A program made the position numbers and the translations under genes. Under the pieces are notes generated by a model, which worked only from the letters and a program-made list of their open reading frames with translations, had not been told where the DNA came from and searched no databases. This document shows, piece after piece, positions 36,129 through 48,526 of a DNA stretch of 64,000 nt (position 1 is the stretch's first letter; each line of letters opens with the position of its first letter). The stretch is from Plantago major (Eukaryota; Streptophyta; Magnoliopsida; Lamiales; Plantaginaceae), in assembly GCA_026545765.1 (NCBI GenBank), contig CM048843.1, positions 8,083,501 through 8,147,500 on the forward strand, written 5' to 3'.

Positions 36129-37982
36129 GGAACTTTGACATGTACATTGATATTGATGACTGGTGTTTTGCAATATGGATACCCTGTTATTTATTCTGCA
36201 ATCCGGAGCATGGTCTCCTAGAGCGTGTTTCTGGATAAGTGTTTGACCTTCTACTACTGAAGCCATAAGTTAGTTAATTTTGCTTAGGTTTGAAGTTCAA
36301 GATCAGTGATCATGATATTATATAAACTTGAGTTGATGATGATTTGTAATTAAGTTATATGACTGGATTTATAGAGCTGTGTATGTAGTTGAATAATTAA
36401 GCTTATGTGAGTGGCTTACCTGAATAATTTTCTGCTATTACATGCACGCGCTGAACTGTTTTTTTATACTTCTCCATCGTTGGCTGAAATCTAAGAGAAA
36501 CTTTGCTAGTAATACTATCAGTTTAGGATATGTTAAGCTCATAGCATGTGTGTTCCCTTCCATGTTATCAACTTAACGATCTAAATGGGAAGATTGTAGT
36601 TTGTAGAGTTTGAAGATGTAGGTGGGTGATCTGATTTTTTTTTTGGGGGGGGTAGGATTTCTCTCAATTTATTATTTCTCTAAACTGTGTCATATGATAG
36701 GCCTGTAAGAATTACTTTCTCCAAACAAGGGCTTGGCACTTCACTTCACTTCCCTTGTTTCTATTTCCGAGAGAATTAGCAGCTATTTTCATTTTGTACA
36801 CTGAGCCCGGACACCTTTGACTGTGATGCTTTCTAGTTCCTGACATTTTTGTGTACTTAGAACTGACACATGGACTCTGTTAGTTGCTTTCCCATTCTTG
36901 TTAATATCAGCAACAACTGAGCCCAAGCCATCACAATCTAAATGGCTGGATAGCATTTTGCACGATAAGAGAGCCTGTAAGCCAATAAAGACTGTTCCCA
37001 CTCTATGTTCCATAACCTGTACTTGAACTTATTCCAATAGTTTAGGGACCACTGCTATGTCCATAATTTAATGGGCTCAATATGAATTTCAGGAACGTTT
37101 GCTTTTTGGAGAAGCTGCACCCTCATGTTATGTATTACTATAACTTTTTTTCCCCCCTCGGATTGAGTTATCTATGTTCTGATCTCTCATTTTTGGAAGC
37201 ATGGTTAGCTGTATCTTGGCTATCATCGGTTGTTTTTGTTCATGAAGATTAGTCTCATGTCCAATCTACCACCAGCCTCCTCCCCCAGAAACTTGCGCAG
37301 GTTTTCAATTGTTGCATTCCCCTCTGCTCGAATTGCCTCTGATTACACTATTTCTGAACATTGCCCCAGATACATCTGTAATCTCCTGCCATATTAGATT
37401 AGGTTGGTGTTATTAACTTGTTACACACATCGTTATTGATAGAATGGCATAATATTATTTGCTACTTGGTACACATATCCGTTTTTCAGTATTAATGGTG
37501 GTAATGGAAAGCAGTAAAGCTCGAGTTTGAATCATGGCTTGTTTATCTGTTAAAGCAAGTGCCTTGAATGTGTTCACATGGAAAGTTCATGAAGTCTCGT
37601 GCAGTTGGCTATAAAGAGTACACCATTAGTTTCAAATGTTTACCTGTAAGCTGTGGACCTGTGATGCTATGTTTTGCAACTCAATCTCCCTGGAGCCCTT
37701 CACTTCATTAAGCTAAGGGTAAATTAGAAGCCGATACAGTTCTGTCTGACACCAACAACATGACTGTAGTCGCATTGATACCCGTCTTGTTGTAGGCTAA
37801 AGATTTCAAGTTTACACCGTTAGAACACCAATATTAGTCCAATTTGAAGAAACTATCTTGCGTGTTTGTAATCACAATATTCAAACTCAATATAGTGATC
37901 AAAGAAACTCCAAACTCATTCTTGCTGAAATTGCAGATGCTTAGATCTCACAAATAAAATGTGCCTTCTCAATCAATTAGGC
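36129..37982. other. Intergenic DNA downstream of the GeBP-like gene
   Basis: Apart from a poly-T/poly-G run near 36632-36652, I see no gene, transposon terminus or repeat. Confidence 0.45.
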
Positions 37983-38087
37983 CGACTTGTTGGTATACAA
38001 GAAGCATAGGATACACAAATCTCAAGTGTGTACTTGTGAACACTTTGAGATTTGCATATCCTATGCTTGCTGAATGCCAACGAGTCG
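37983..38087. ncRNA. Candidate microRNA-type foldback, 105 nt
   Basis: The left arm (37983-38030) is almost the reverse complement of the right arm (38041-38087), separated by a 10-nt loop (tacttgtgaa). Uninterrupted pairing includes AAGCATAGGATA with TATCCTATGCTT and CAAATCTCAA with its partner, plus CGACT/AGTCG at the base. I count about eight mismatches or G-U pairs spread along 47 positions, the density typical of plant MIRNA precursors. The arms do not match any conserved miRNA I recognise. It could instead be a young inverted duplication or a remnant of a foldback element. Either strand could be transcribed. Confidence 0.45.
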
Positions 38088-39057
38088 ATTCAGGAATCAG
38101 GCTCATTGATTGAGCGGGCACATTTTATTCGTGATATTAATTTGATCATGGCAGTTTTTGCCAAAACAATGAGAAGAGCATCTGCTAATTCAACAAGTAT
38201 GGGTTTGAGTTTCTTTAATCACTGCATGTCTACATTGAGTTTGTATCTTGTGGATCCGAAGTTCCGAACAAACAATGCTACATGTTTAAAGCTGTATCAT
38301 ATACTACGGAGTAAAAGATTATTTTGGTATGCTCGTTACAGAAAAGAGTTAGACTATAGTTTAGGGTGATAATATCAACTAAATTGAAGTAAAATTTACA
38401 TGAGGTCATAACTATTCGACTAAGATAATAGATATAAACGTCTTATTAATACTAAATCGATATAATATGTTCATATGGTTATAAAATGCTTACTTGAATA
38501 GATGCTTCTGCAGCTGTATGCAAAGATTTGATGCTTCTACAGCTGTATGCCAAGATTTGATATGATTTTGAAGAGGCTGAGATAGTGGTGGATAATAGTA
38601 ATAGTATTCAAGGTTTCATATTTCGGGTGACTTATGATGATGTTGTACCATGATTATACACTATACAACACACACAAGTATCACAGGCACTTCAACATGC
38701 CGTAGGAAAGAAAAAACCAGTAATCAAAGCTACACTATTCTAAATTTGAAGGTTTCTTTGCTGCAAGTTTCACCGGAATACAAAAATAGAATTTTTCATA
38801 AATCACGGTACTAAAACAAAATATTAGTTCCCTTTATTTAGTCAATGAAGATCCCAGCAGGTTGCAAACCCACTCATATGCATCTACCACAGACATGTAT
38901 AAGACTATAGAGCTCCTAGTTCGACTTGAACCTAAACAGAATTCATGGCAGTTCTTGCATAATCTAAATAAAGAACCTGTTATCATGTAGTACGTGGTAC
39001 ATTCTTTTTAACATAGTAAGAGCATACATATGGCAGCAGTAATCCCCTTTATAAAAA
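38088..39057. other. Intergenic DNA between the hairpin and the CCX 3' end
   Basis: AT-rich, containing a small tandem duplication (gatgcttctgcagctgtatg and gatgcttctacagctgtatg, near 38502 and 38531). The final part includes the presumed CCX 3' untranslated region. Confidence 0.45.
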
Positions 39058-42000
39058 TTAGGAGAATTTAGCTATAATTAAACTTACTGCCATGAAAACA
39101 ATGTAAAGTCCAACAAGGCAGAAACCCCAGAACCTGGGCACTCTAAATCTGTTCCATATCACAACTAACAAAGATCCCATCAAGCTCAGAATTAAGAAAA
39201 CAAATGCAACAACAATACTCGTGTGGAAATGAAGCTCGTAAGCTTCTGGGAAAACATTAGCCGTCTGTATCACTAAAGCTGTTCCAAGCCCAAAAAGCAT
39301 GTTGAACATAGGCCCTGCAAAACAGCCTGCCATGGCCATGGCGGGCTGCCCTGCTTTAGCAACAGCCACGTCAGCAACAAGATCACCGATAGAATTTCCC
39401 CATGCAAGGACTGTTAATCCAAGAAGTGAAGAAGGCAGTTCTAATAGTACTCCAAGAGCAGCAAGGTTGTTTAACAGTTCACCAGCTACAGTGGAAATCC
39501 AGAAGACACTCATGACAAATGCGATAACAGCTGCATGGATTTGCTCAGTTTTAGGGGGCTCTTTTTCTACAACATAGTGGAGAACAGCTAATGAGAAGCT
39601 TCCCAAGAGTACTACAAACCAAAGAGGTAAATGGGTGTGTGGGAGAATAAATTTAATTGGATGGTCTAAAGGCATAAATGACTTGCAAGAGTATAAAAGG
39701 GCAAGTGGGCAAAGAGCAATGTTGGCAGATTGATAGAATCTGTTCCACTCCGAAGGTGAAGATTGAGGGACTGTGAGGTTTAGAAGCAAGGCAACTGGAA
39801 CTTCCCATGTCCGAGACAACTGTTGAGAAAAAAGTAACTCTAGTCAAACTCTAATAATAACTACATTGCTCTTGGTGAAGATTGATGATAAAATACTTCA
39901 ATTCACACAAGGCATGGATCACAAATTCACAAAGTTACATACAGGAGTACAATAGAATGAAAGAATAACCAATTTTTCTCACGGCAGGAAAAAAAAAAAA
40001 AAAAAAAAAGCTCAAAACATCATAATAGGTGTCGTGTTCCATTTCATGAATCACTCACTTATCATGGCTGAACATTTAGTCAATTGCAAACTCATTTTTC
40101 ATTCTAGCAGATGTTTGTTAGACTTGGTAACAAGGCAATTGCCCCATAGAGTGCTACAAGTAAAAGGCATATCATTTAATACTAGAGCAGCACGTTCCCC
40201 TTTCTCCAAATTCACCGACCATAACAAAATGCATAATGAGGAAATGGCTATAATACAAGAGAGGGGGAGCAACTTTTGTACTTCGGAAATGTTCTTCCGA
40301 TTCACTCTCAGACTCAGAACAACATAATGGTTCCAATTTAACCCCTACACAAACATATTATAGCATGAAATCCAGTTTACTGGCATCTCATAGAAGTAAC
40401 CAGAAAAATATTAATGAGAATAACTTCAGAATCTTCCACACATCAACTTCCAATGTTAACTTGGACCATTTCAAGAACAAAAAAAAGAAAAGAAAAGTGC
40501 AAAGCAACAGGCTTCATTTTATCCACAGAAACTGGACTTCTTGTTAGAGTTAAGAATAATAGAGTTGAAAGATAAAAGAGAAAATGATATTATAATTATT
40601 TCTTCTTTTTCTAAATTAACGAGACAACTGCTCAGCTTAGTTTTGAGTCCTTTGACTTCCCTTGGTGTCAACAATTTAGGTAACAACGCATTGGTGTGGA
40701 AAATTATCACTCTTCCACGAAAGGCATGTTTGATAAGAAGTAAAAAAACATGTTCAGTTGAGATGGAAACAAAGTCGGCAAGAGATACGTCTTTAGCAAC
40801 CCCAAATCTTATGGAACAGGGAGCATCACATAAGAATATATACATGGATTGTGCAAAAGCAAGAAATACTTCTACAGAAAAGCTTCTTTGATTAACATTC
40901 ACCAAAGAGAAGCACCGTGAACAGCTAACATAATCATAAACCCTCTCAATAGGTGTATATGATGAAATCATGTCACATTGGGGAAGCTTTGTCTAAGTAA
41001 ACTTAGTTCCTTGGTTCAAATATTTGCTTCATTCCATAAGACGCCTATTTAACATTATTTCCTTGATTGAATTTTTTACCTCACAAATAAATTAGCCCAA
41101 GTCCCAGGTAGGAAAAAACATAGTTAATGCAATTTATCCATCCTACTGCTTCAGAAATCCTTACACCCCACATATCATAGAGAAAAAAACCAATTGGGCA
41201 CATGCATATAAATGTAGGTAGCTCCTAATCCTATTTGGCACAAGATTGAACGTACAAAAGTTAAAAAAACAGATTAATCTGGAAAGTTATTGCAACTCCA
41301 CAATAGGCAACACATCACATAGTATGTTTCCCCTAGACATAGACAAATACCTAAAAAGTCCCCATTCTGATTTCAAAGATTCAAATATCTAGAGAAATGC
41401 TAACCCTGTGCTTTGCCCAACACTAAAATCATCAGTTACAGAGAAAGAAAGTCACACCTTAAATTGTGAACAGTGCAAGGTAAATAATATCGTGATACTA
41501 TAGTTCAAAAAAATCTAAAGTAAACTCAGTTATTAAGCTATTCTTAACATAAATACAGGTCTGATATGTTATACTTGATTCTTCATTGCGCAATGAGTAA
41601 TTAAAGTAGTGGATACTTCAACAGTTGCTAGACTAGTAGCATGCTATTATAGTGTATGTACTAAGGTCAAAAGCTATGAAAGTAAGAATTAACAAAACTC
41701 CCGAATCAAACATAAAAGCCTTCACAGTTAATATAACTCAGAGTGAGGAGACAATATGAATTTAAAAAAAAAAAAATCCAAGAACGACCAAGTGTCTATT
41801 TGCAAATGCTTGTGATTGTAAAAAACAAGTAAGCAATAAGCGATTCTCAGAATCATCTGAATTCCTTAAAACAGCTTATTTTAGCCTTTTAGCTTCTCTT
41901 AAGTTGGCTAATATAGCATATTAAGTTGTTGTGCAAACTGGCATTTCCTGTGTCTCCTATAAATTATCAATAATAAGCCTTCGAAAAGCTACGCAAAACA

Positions 42001-42909
42001 CTTGTTTTATGCTTCTACCACAAATGATCAACAATCAACTATTGCAAACAAATGCTAAGATTTTCACTCAATACCACATACCTTTCGAAAAACATTCAAG
42101 AACCCATTCTTCGTCAAACTCTTCTCAACTCCCAACAGTCCGGATTCGCAATCCAATTCATCCTCCATACGCACCTTAACATCCCCACCCCTACTACTAC
42201 CACTACTACTGCCATCCTTCCTAGTAGTACCCTTATACCCAAAATCCATCCAAAACACAATCCCAATAAAGAAGAGATAAAACCCAACAAACCCAACAGC
42301 CTGCCACAGATAAATCTCGGCACTCAAATAAACATAAAACAAAAACAACGCAGCAGTCAAGTAAAACAACACATCCCTCACAAACGACCCGGGATCAACC
42401 GCGAACGGCGCCGCGTAAATCGCCACAAAACCCACCACCAAAGCCGAAACAAACGCCCCCGCCGACAAAATAGCCCCAAACCCCGTCCTCGCCTGCCCCC
42501 CACCCACAGCTGCAACCGACGAAAACACGTCAGGCGCCCCGTTGCCCAGAGCCAGCAACGTCACAGCTCCCATAGAAGGCGAAAGGTTAAGGTGAGTGGA
42601 GATTTTGGTGACGACAGGGGAAAAGCGAGATTGGGCGGTTTTGACGAGAATGTAGAAGTGGAGGAGGAGGAGGAGGGAGAGGAAGGGGATGGAGAGGTGA
42701 GAGTTGGAGTTGAAGAGGCAGGTGTGGAAGGAGGTGTAGTTGAATAGGCCGCTGCCATTGAGGGTTGGGGTTAGGGTGCAATTGGTTGGGGGTGTGGTGG
42801 TGAGGGTGCGGCGGAGAGAGGGTGGGTGGTGGTGGTGGTGGTGGAGGAAGGAGAGGAGGAGGGTGGTGAGGAGGGTGAGTGTGATTGGTGCGGTGGATTT
42901 GAAGGCCAT
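39058..42909 (-). CDS. CCX: CCX-type cation/calcium exchanger, 529 aa, two exons
   Basis: Exon 1 is 42909-42082 (276 codons, ending at AAG/GTATGT) and exon 2 is 39819-39058 (253 codons plus stop); the 2.26-kb intron is in phase 0. The N-terminus has a hydrophobic segment followed by six histidines, then a luminal or extracellular loop with NGSGLFNYTSFHTC. The first exchanger repeat carries GNGAPDVFSSVAAVGGGQ. A cytosolic loop (TTRKDGSSSGSSRGGDVKVR) follows, and the second repeat carries GNSIGDLVADVAVAKAGQPA. Those two G-N-x-x-x-D signatures are the ion-binding alpha repeats of the CaCA superfamily as found in plant CCX proteins. About a dozen hydrophobic segments are visible. CCX members exchange K+, Na+ or Ca2+ for cations across the vacuolar, ER or plasma membrane; which ion this one carries cannot be read from the sequence. 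The length fits the family. Confidence 0.93.
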
Positions 42910-43383
42910 GCCATTACTTCATTACTGATCGAATTGGGGTTCAATTGATTGGAGATTCAATCAGTGATGATGATGATGAAGATTTTGGTTTCTTTTAGTC
43001 AAATTCGGCCATTAGTCCATTACCGATCGATTGGGTGAATTCAGTTGAGTAGAGATTCAATCAGTGATGGACTAGTGTTGATGATGATGATTTGTTCTTG
43101 GTTTGTTTTAGTCAAAATCTGGACTTGTGGAAATATTGTATTCATGATGATTGACGAAAAGAAAAAGACACATTGTTTGTTTGGTTTTTACGCGGTTACG
43201 CTTTTTTTTTTTTTTTTGGGAAAGGTGTTTTTTTTTTTTTGTGATTGCACTTTTGTGGAGTTGGATGGACTCTGAGAAAACTTAAAAGCCGGATGGATTA
43301 CAGAACTATTACTAGATGTTCTAATTACATTTGGATTCCCGTTAGATAAATAATAACATGTTGGTATCTACTTAGATAAATTT
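42910..43383. other. CCX promoter side
   Basis: Upstream of the minus-strand CCX start. Contains 'gattcaatcagtgatg' twice (near 42954 and 43059), part of a local duplication of about 105 bp, and two poly-T runs near 43203 and 43231. No other feature is visible. Confidence 0.5.
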
Positions 43384-43497
43384 AATTACATTTGGGTTTG
43401 CGAATTTGACTTTTCTCGAACTTAATCCTAGAAATGTCATTTGTACCCCTGATCAAATTATTGGATTTTGTTGGAGGCCAAACAACCTTATTTGAAT

Positions 43498-43516
43498 CAC
43501 GTGCACAGTGCACGTG
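43498..43516. promoter_or_regulatory. Paired G-boxes in a near-perfect palindrome
   Basis: CACGTGCACAGTGCACGTG contains two CACGTG motifs and is a 19-bp inverted repeat apart from its central base. It lies about 190 bp upstream of the small GRF-like gene, within the left terminal region of the MULE. G-boxes are bound by plant bZIP and bHLH factors; use here is inferred only. Confidence 0.5.
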
Positions 43517-43703
43517 AGGACCCATATGTAATTGATGTATCTTGTTTTGGTACTCAAATGTAATTAACTAGTAACCGTTTTTTTTTTTTTTTTGAAAATA
43601 TAGACGTTGGACTTGAATTTGAGAGTATTTATACCTCATTTGTGCTTGATTTTCTCATTGTTCGGTGTTTAGGCAGTATACAATTCATCTTTTCACTTTG
43701 AAA

Positions 43704-44150
43704 ATGAATGTTCATCCGGAATTACGACCAATTTGCAAGAATTCAAGGTGTGGAAAGCATACGGTGCTATATGTACAAAAGTCTACGGGGAGATTCCACT
43801 GGAGATGTCCAGTACATGGCATGTCTGAATGGTGCAATGAGCAAGAGGATATGCAAACACCACAAGGAAGGGGAGAGTTGATTGAAGCAAAACTTCTATG
43901 TGAATTTGTTCAACCAAGACATCCTAGACATATTGTGCAACATGATGCTGAAATCATGCAACAACAATCACAAGAGCAAGCTGAATCTCAACATCATGTG
44001 CAACCACAAAGGGAAAAGAAAGCTGCAAAAGTAACAACAAGAGTCCAAGCTAATGAAGACAAATACATTAGAATAAGGCAACTGATTTGCCTCAACTTGT
44101 TCCTGTTTACTGTGTATCTAGTAGTGCAAATTATGAAATCCTTCAAGTAG
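43704..44150 (+). CDS. Small GRF-like zinc-finger protein with a C-terminal membrane segment, 148 aa
   Basis: From ATG (MNVHPELRPICKNSRCGKHT) to the TAG at 44148-44150. Residues about 10-50 have C-x4-C, GRFHWRCPVHG and SEWC, resembling a diverged GRF-type zinc finger (GRRFxxC...C). The middle is rich in Gln and His (QQQSQEQAESQHHVQPQ). The end (ICLNLFLFTVYLVVQIM) is a likely transmembrane helix. The order 'GRF finger, polar linker, single C-terminal helix' is common in small plant proteins of this type. It is convergent with the transposase inside the MULE, the same arrangement as mudrA and mudrB in MuDR, though not homologous to mudrB as far as I can tell. An in-frame upstream frame opens at 43665. 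The function is unknown. Confidence 0.6.
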   Translation: MNVHPELRPICKNSRCGKHTVLYVQKSTGRFHWRCPVHGMSEWCNEQEDMQTPQGRGELIEAKLLCEFVQPRHPRHIVQHDAEIMQQQSQEQAESQHHVQPQREKKAAKVTTRVQANEDKYIRIRQLICLNLFLFTVYLVVQIMKSFK

Positions 44151-44805
44151 AATAAAATGCCTCATATGTATTGATCACCCATGAATATGTTTCAATACAA
44201 ATTGAGTAGGAAATAACTACTGACTTGCCAAAAAACTGCATTCTCTAATAGTAGCATACATAAAGATACTTGCAAGCCAAAATACTAGAAATAAGACATG
44301 TTCATTGTCTAACTTGTCAAAATACTACAAAAATAACACATGTTCAACCAACAAATTGTACTAGCCAAGAAGGAAACTTCCTCTTCCTCTTCCTGTTGTG
44401 GAACATCTTCCCCCGCCTGTTGTGGAAGCTCTTCCCCTTCCTACTGACTGTGGTCCCCCTACCAAAAATTGAGTACAAAAACTGAGCCTTTCACTCTATA
44501 TCAATGTATAACCAACATAACAATAATTTTATCACAACATCAACTGCCCACAAACAAAACTATAAAACATGCCTCATTTTACCCAAGCTTATCACAATAC
44601 ACAATATGAACATTATAGTAAAACTTACATCATTCACATCAGTTTGTGTTGCATTACTCCCATCATTCACATCAGTTTGTGCTGCATTACTCCCTTCATC
44701 TTCCTCTGTACCATTATTCTGCAATCAATGGGTTCAAATTGAGTAAGAACCTAACGATCAAATTAAGTAAGAATAACATGAACAAATTGAGTAAGAAGCC
44801 ATACC

Positions 44806-47800
44806 AAAGTAAGGCATTTCCTACAGTTATGTCCTCTAACTCCACAAATACTACACTTGGGTGGCCTTCTTTATTTTTCAACTGGAACTTTACTCTTTCT
44901 GGGCTCAGAGGCATGTCTGATCCTACCCACAACAGGCCTTCCAGGATTTCTTTGCACATCTGGTGGTAAACACTCATCTTGAGTCAAGTTTCCTGGCCAA
45001 AATATGTGGTCTGGGACTGGTTGAATCATCATGTCATATGCCCTCATATAGGCGGCCTTAGTATGGTTCTCACTCAAGAAGTTCTCACCATTCTCTCTAT
45101 TATGGTTTATAGCAACCCAGGCATGTCTACATGGAATGCCACTTAAGTCCCACCTCATACAATCACATGGCCTTGTCTGAAGATTCACCACAAAAAATGA
45201 AAGTGTAATCTTCCACCTCAAAGAGATTTCTAGCTTCAGAAACAAGTCTCAACCTTCTTGACTGGTCATGTGTCTCATTAAGTTTCCTTAACACTTTTGG
45301 CATCACCACAAAGGTACAATTCAGTCCTTTCTTTCTTCTTACAATAATACTTTGCATGACTTGTTTTCTGAGTCCCTACATGATATGACAAGTTAAACAC
45401 ATTCACAAGCTAAACAAGAAAAAATAGACATGTAAACTTAAACTTAGACAGATATACCTCCATGATATTCATAATAGAGAAGCCTCTAACTGGTTCCACC
45501 CAAGCATTGAAGCTCTCACTGCAGTTGTTGGTGCAGTGGTCTATCTTGGGTGTTGCATCAAATGCATGCGTTGCCCAGTATCCCAAGGGAATTGCCATCA
45601 AGTAGTCAGCTGCAGGGACACTAGCATTTCTGATTTTTTCCATGGCTTTATTGAATCCATAAGTAGTGTAGGAAGTTAATGCTTGCCAGAAGTACTTCCT
45701 CAGATTGACACTCCCCACTTTTGCTTGAAATTGTCATAGATGTGCTTTGCACATTTTCTATTAATGACATTAGGTGCCTTTTCTTCAATAACTGGAACCA
45801 AACCCTGCAATAAGAAGAATAAAACACATTAACCAACTAGATATGAAGTTTAACAAAACAATAAATCAAATGAATGCAAGTAAACATATACCTTCTGCCT
45901 ATCAGCCATGAAATGCCAGTGCCTATCTGCATCCCATGAACCAATAAAGCTCTCCAAGCAATGTAAGAAGAATCCCCATAATTCTTTGCACTCAGACTCT
46001 ACTATTGCCCATGCCAATGGGAAGATTCCACAGTTAGCATCTGTTCCAACTGCACTTAAAAGCATACCACCATATCTACCTCTGAGATAACAACCATCAA
46101 AGAATAGAAATGGTTGGCACCCAGCCAGGAAGCCTCTTCTCAGACCCTCCAATCCACAGAAAAATCTCTTTCATTGGGGGTGGTCTGTCAATAGTAGGTA
46201 CTGTATGAATCTCAACAACTGAGCCTGGGTTGGTCCTAAGTATCATCTCTCTATACTTTGGTGCAATCTTGTATGCTTGTTCAGGGTTGCCACCTAAGTG
46301 CTCAAGTGCTTTCTCTCTTGCTCTGTATACTCTCATGTAAGGAACCTTCACACCAAGTTTGTTTGAACCCCAATCCTCCAGTTTCTTTGCACTCATATTT
46401 GGATGCTCTTTCATTTGATCAAGCAACTTATGGGACAACCAGTTTGAATCAGCTTGTTTAGTATCAACCCTCCTCACACACCTATGTGCTCCATTATATG
46501 TTTTAATCATCATGGAGACCTCATCATCCATCACACATGCATGAAGTCTCCATTGGCATCCACTCTTCTTTCCTCCACAGTAGACAGTGTATCTTGTCCT
46601 CTCTCTGTTTTTTTTTTTTTGCCTCTTCAATATAAACCCACTTTAAGTACATACTCCTTCACCCTCCTCCTAAGCTCCTCCACACTGCCAAAAGTATCCC
46701 CCACTTCAAATTCCTTGTCCCAATCCTCATTGTTCACCTTAAATTCATCACCAATCCAACCATGATCACTCATATCATCTTCAGAACTAGGGTGGTAATC
46801 TCCATCATCCCCAAAGTCATCACCACCACCAGTTTTTGCACCAACACCACTACCACCTGCATCAGTTTCCACACCAACACCACTGCCACCTTCATTTTCC
46901 TCCTCATATTCAGATTCAGAGGGATGTATCCTAACAAAACCTATTTGTTCATCTTCACTGTCATGCATATACCCTCCCTTAGGTGCCTCACTCTCCCAAT
47001 CAAAAGGTTCCTCACCATCACTCTCAACTGGAACTTCTACTACCACATCATCCTGAATTCCTCCCACATTTTCATCATTCACATTCTCATTCAAGTTCTC
47101 ATCCTCATTCATATCATCATTCACATTATCATTCAATATTTTCTCATCCACATTCATATCATCATTCACATTGTCATTCAAATTTTCAGTAGCATTGTCA
47201 TTCAAATTCTCAGTAGAATTAACATGACTAGTACCACTAAACTGAGCATGTGATTGTGACTCAGACTCAAGAATACCTGCAAGCAAATCTTCAAATTCAG
47301 TATCATTTACAATAGGCATCTGATCTTGATTACTTTGTTTAAGAGGAGTAGACAAGCAAGGTTGAGGAATATAAGGGCTTTGAGGATGTTGTTTTGGTGA
47401 ATCAGGAGTAGTGAAAGTGTGATGGGAAGGTGGCTCTTTATGTTCTTCTGTTTGAGTGTTAGGTGGTGGAGGTGGCTCTTGTGGTTCACTGTAAGGCTCT
47501 TTTGTTTGGCTAGGCTGAGTGTAGGTGGGATGATCACCATCCTCTGTCAAGTCAATTACATCAGCAGGGTCATGGGGATATTTCCTTGGTGATCTTGGTT
47601 GTTTAGGCTTGCAAGACCTATACCTAAACAATCTTTTTCTTGTAGGTTGATCTGAGTGCACACTGTGTGGGGGTTCATAATCAAAATCAATATCAGTACC
47701 ATAGAAATCACATTCCCTTTTCTTTTTGTTACTTGATGTGTCTATAGCTAAGGGTTCAACATCAGCAATGCTTAAGTGCAGGTCTATCTCTTTGTTTTGC

Positions 47801-48039
47801 ATATTTCTGGTAAACATCATCCTAACACTCTCATCATTCAAAATCTATATGGATTCAAAACATTTCTCAATATGAGCCACCATAGTAAAAAACAGAGACT
47901 TCTGAGTTTCAAGAGTATCTAACACCAAGCTGTTCACATCAGTCAGAAGTTTGGAGTGAGAATACCTTGATGAGTCCACATCCGTAAGCATGAATTGTTT
48001 GCCCAGATAATGAATCCTTATGTCAAACTTCGCACCCAT
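44806..48039 (-). pseudogene. MuDR-family transposase, decayed
   Basis: Starts at ATG 48039 (MGAKFDIRIHYLGKQF). A long acidic region with Asn/Asp-rich repeats (near 47225-47050) follows, then the MuDR N-terminal domain (VGDTFGSVEELRRRVKEYVL), a zinc-finger-like C-x5-C-x-W-R-x-H segment, and the catalytic MULE domain (FFDGCYLRGRYGGML, AVGTDANCGIFPLAWAIVE). After short introns come NNCSESFNAW, a SWIM finger (CDCMRWDLSGIPCRHAW) and a terminal CCHC knuckle (CSICGVRGHNCRKC). Damage: TAG at 47845-47847, a frameshift at a poly-A run near 46620, another near 46145, and TAA at 44871-44873 before the knuckle. Confidence 0.88.
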
Positions 48040-48526
48040 GATCACTGACAAACAAACTGAAAACCGAGAATTAACAAAAACCCTAGCTCAATCATAATCA
48101 GTCTTTAACCAAAATCAGACCACATTATATCAAAATTGTTGACATTACGAACTTGGAGAAGACATAAACCACGAAAAAAAAACACAATTTTGAATTAAAA
48201 AAATGCATACCTTCAACTCAGTCGCCGATTTAGGTATTTCCAAAATCTAGGTTGCGCGAAATTCGATTTCACGCAAAATAACGTGCTTTTCAAACCTTCA
48301 GGCGATGGGATTTTGGTCGATTATGGAGCTTCTTTCACTGTGGGAGATGAAGAGCTCATGGGGAAGAAGAAGACGTTTTTGGTGGGCTAGTGAGGCAAGT
48401 GGGAATGGAGAGTATTAAAACCTAAATGTCCAAAAATATCATAAGGACTTGTTTGGAGATGAAAAATCCGAAAACTGGCTTTAAGATGGTCAACTGGAAA
48501 TGTGAATTTTGAACCCAATTGTAATT

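Larger units (their letters stand above)
43384..48526 (-). mobile_element. Mutator-like element (MULE), about 5.1 kb, boundaries approximate
   Basis: The core is a MuDR-type transposase pseudogene on the minus strand with a small convergent gene on the plus strand. At the left, aattacatttgggttt (43384 on) and, further in, gccaaacaaccttat correspond in order to the reverse complement of the right flank (aattacaattgggttc; ccaaacaagtccttat). This suggests diverged inverted terminal repeats of about 110 bp. I could not establish the 9-bp target duplication. The transposase has frameshifts and stops, so the copy is not autonomous. Confidence 0.7.

Noticed and set aside
38052..38369. 105-aa plus-strand frame overlapping the hairpin
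   Set aside because: No similarity I recognise and no splice context; part of it is simply the hairpin arm.
40034..40971. Open frames on both strands inside the CCX intron
   Set aside because: No known domains, and they overlap each other; the intron splices cleanly in phase 0.
42052..42747. 231-aa plus-strand frame opposite CCX exon 1
   Set aside because: It is an Arg/Glu/Pro-rich antisense reading of the exon encoding the exchanger alpha-1 repeat.
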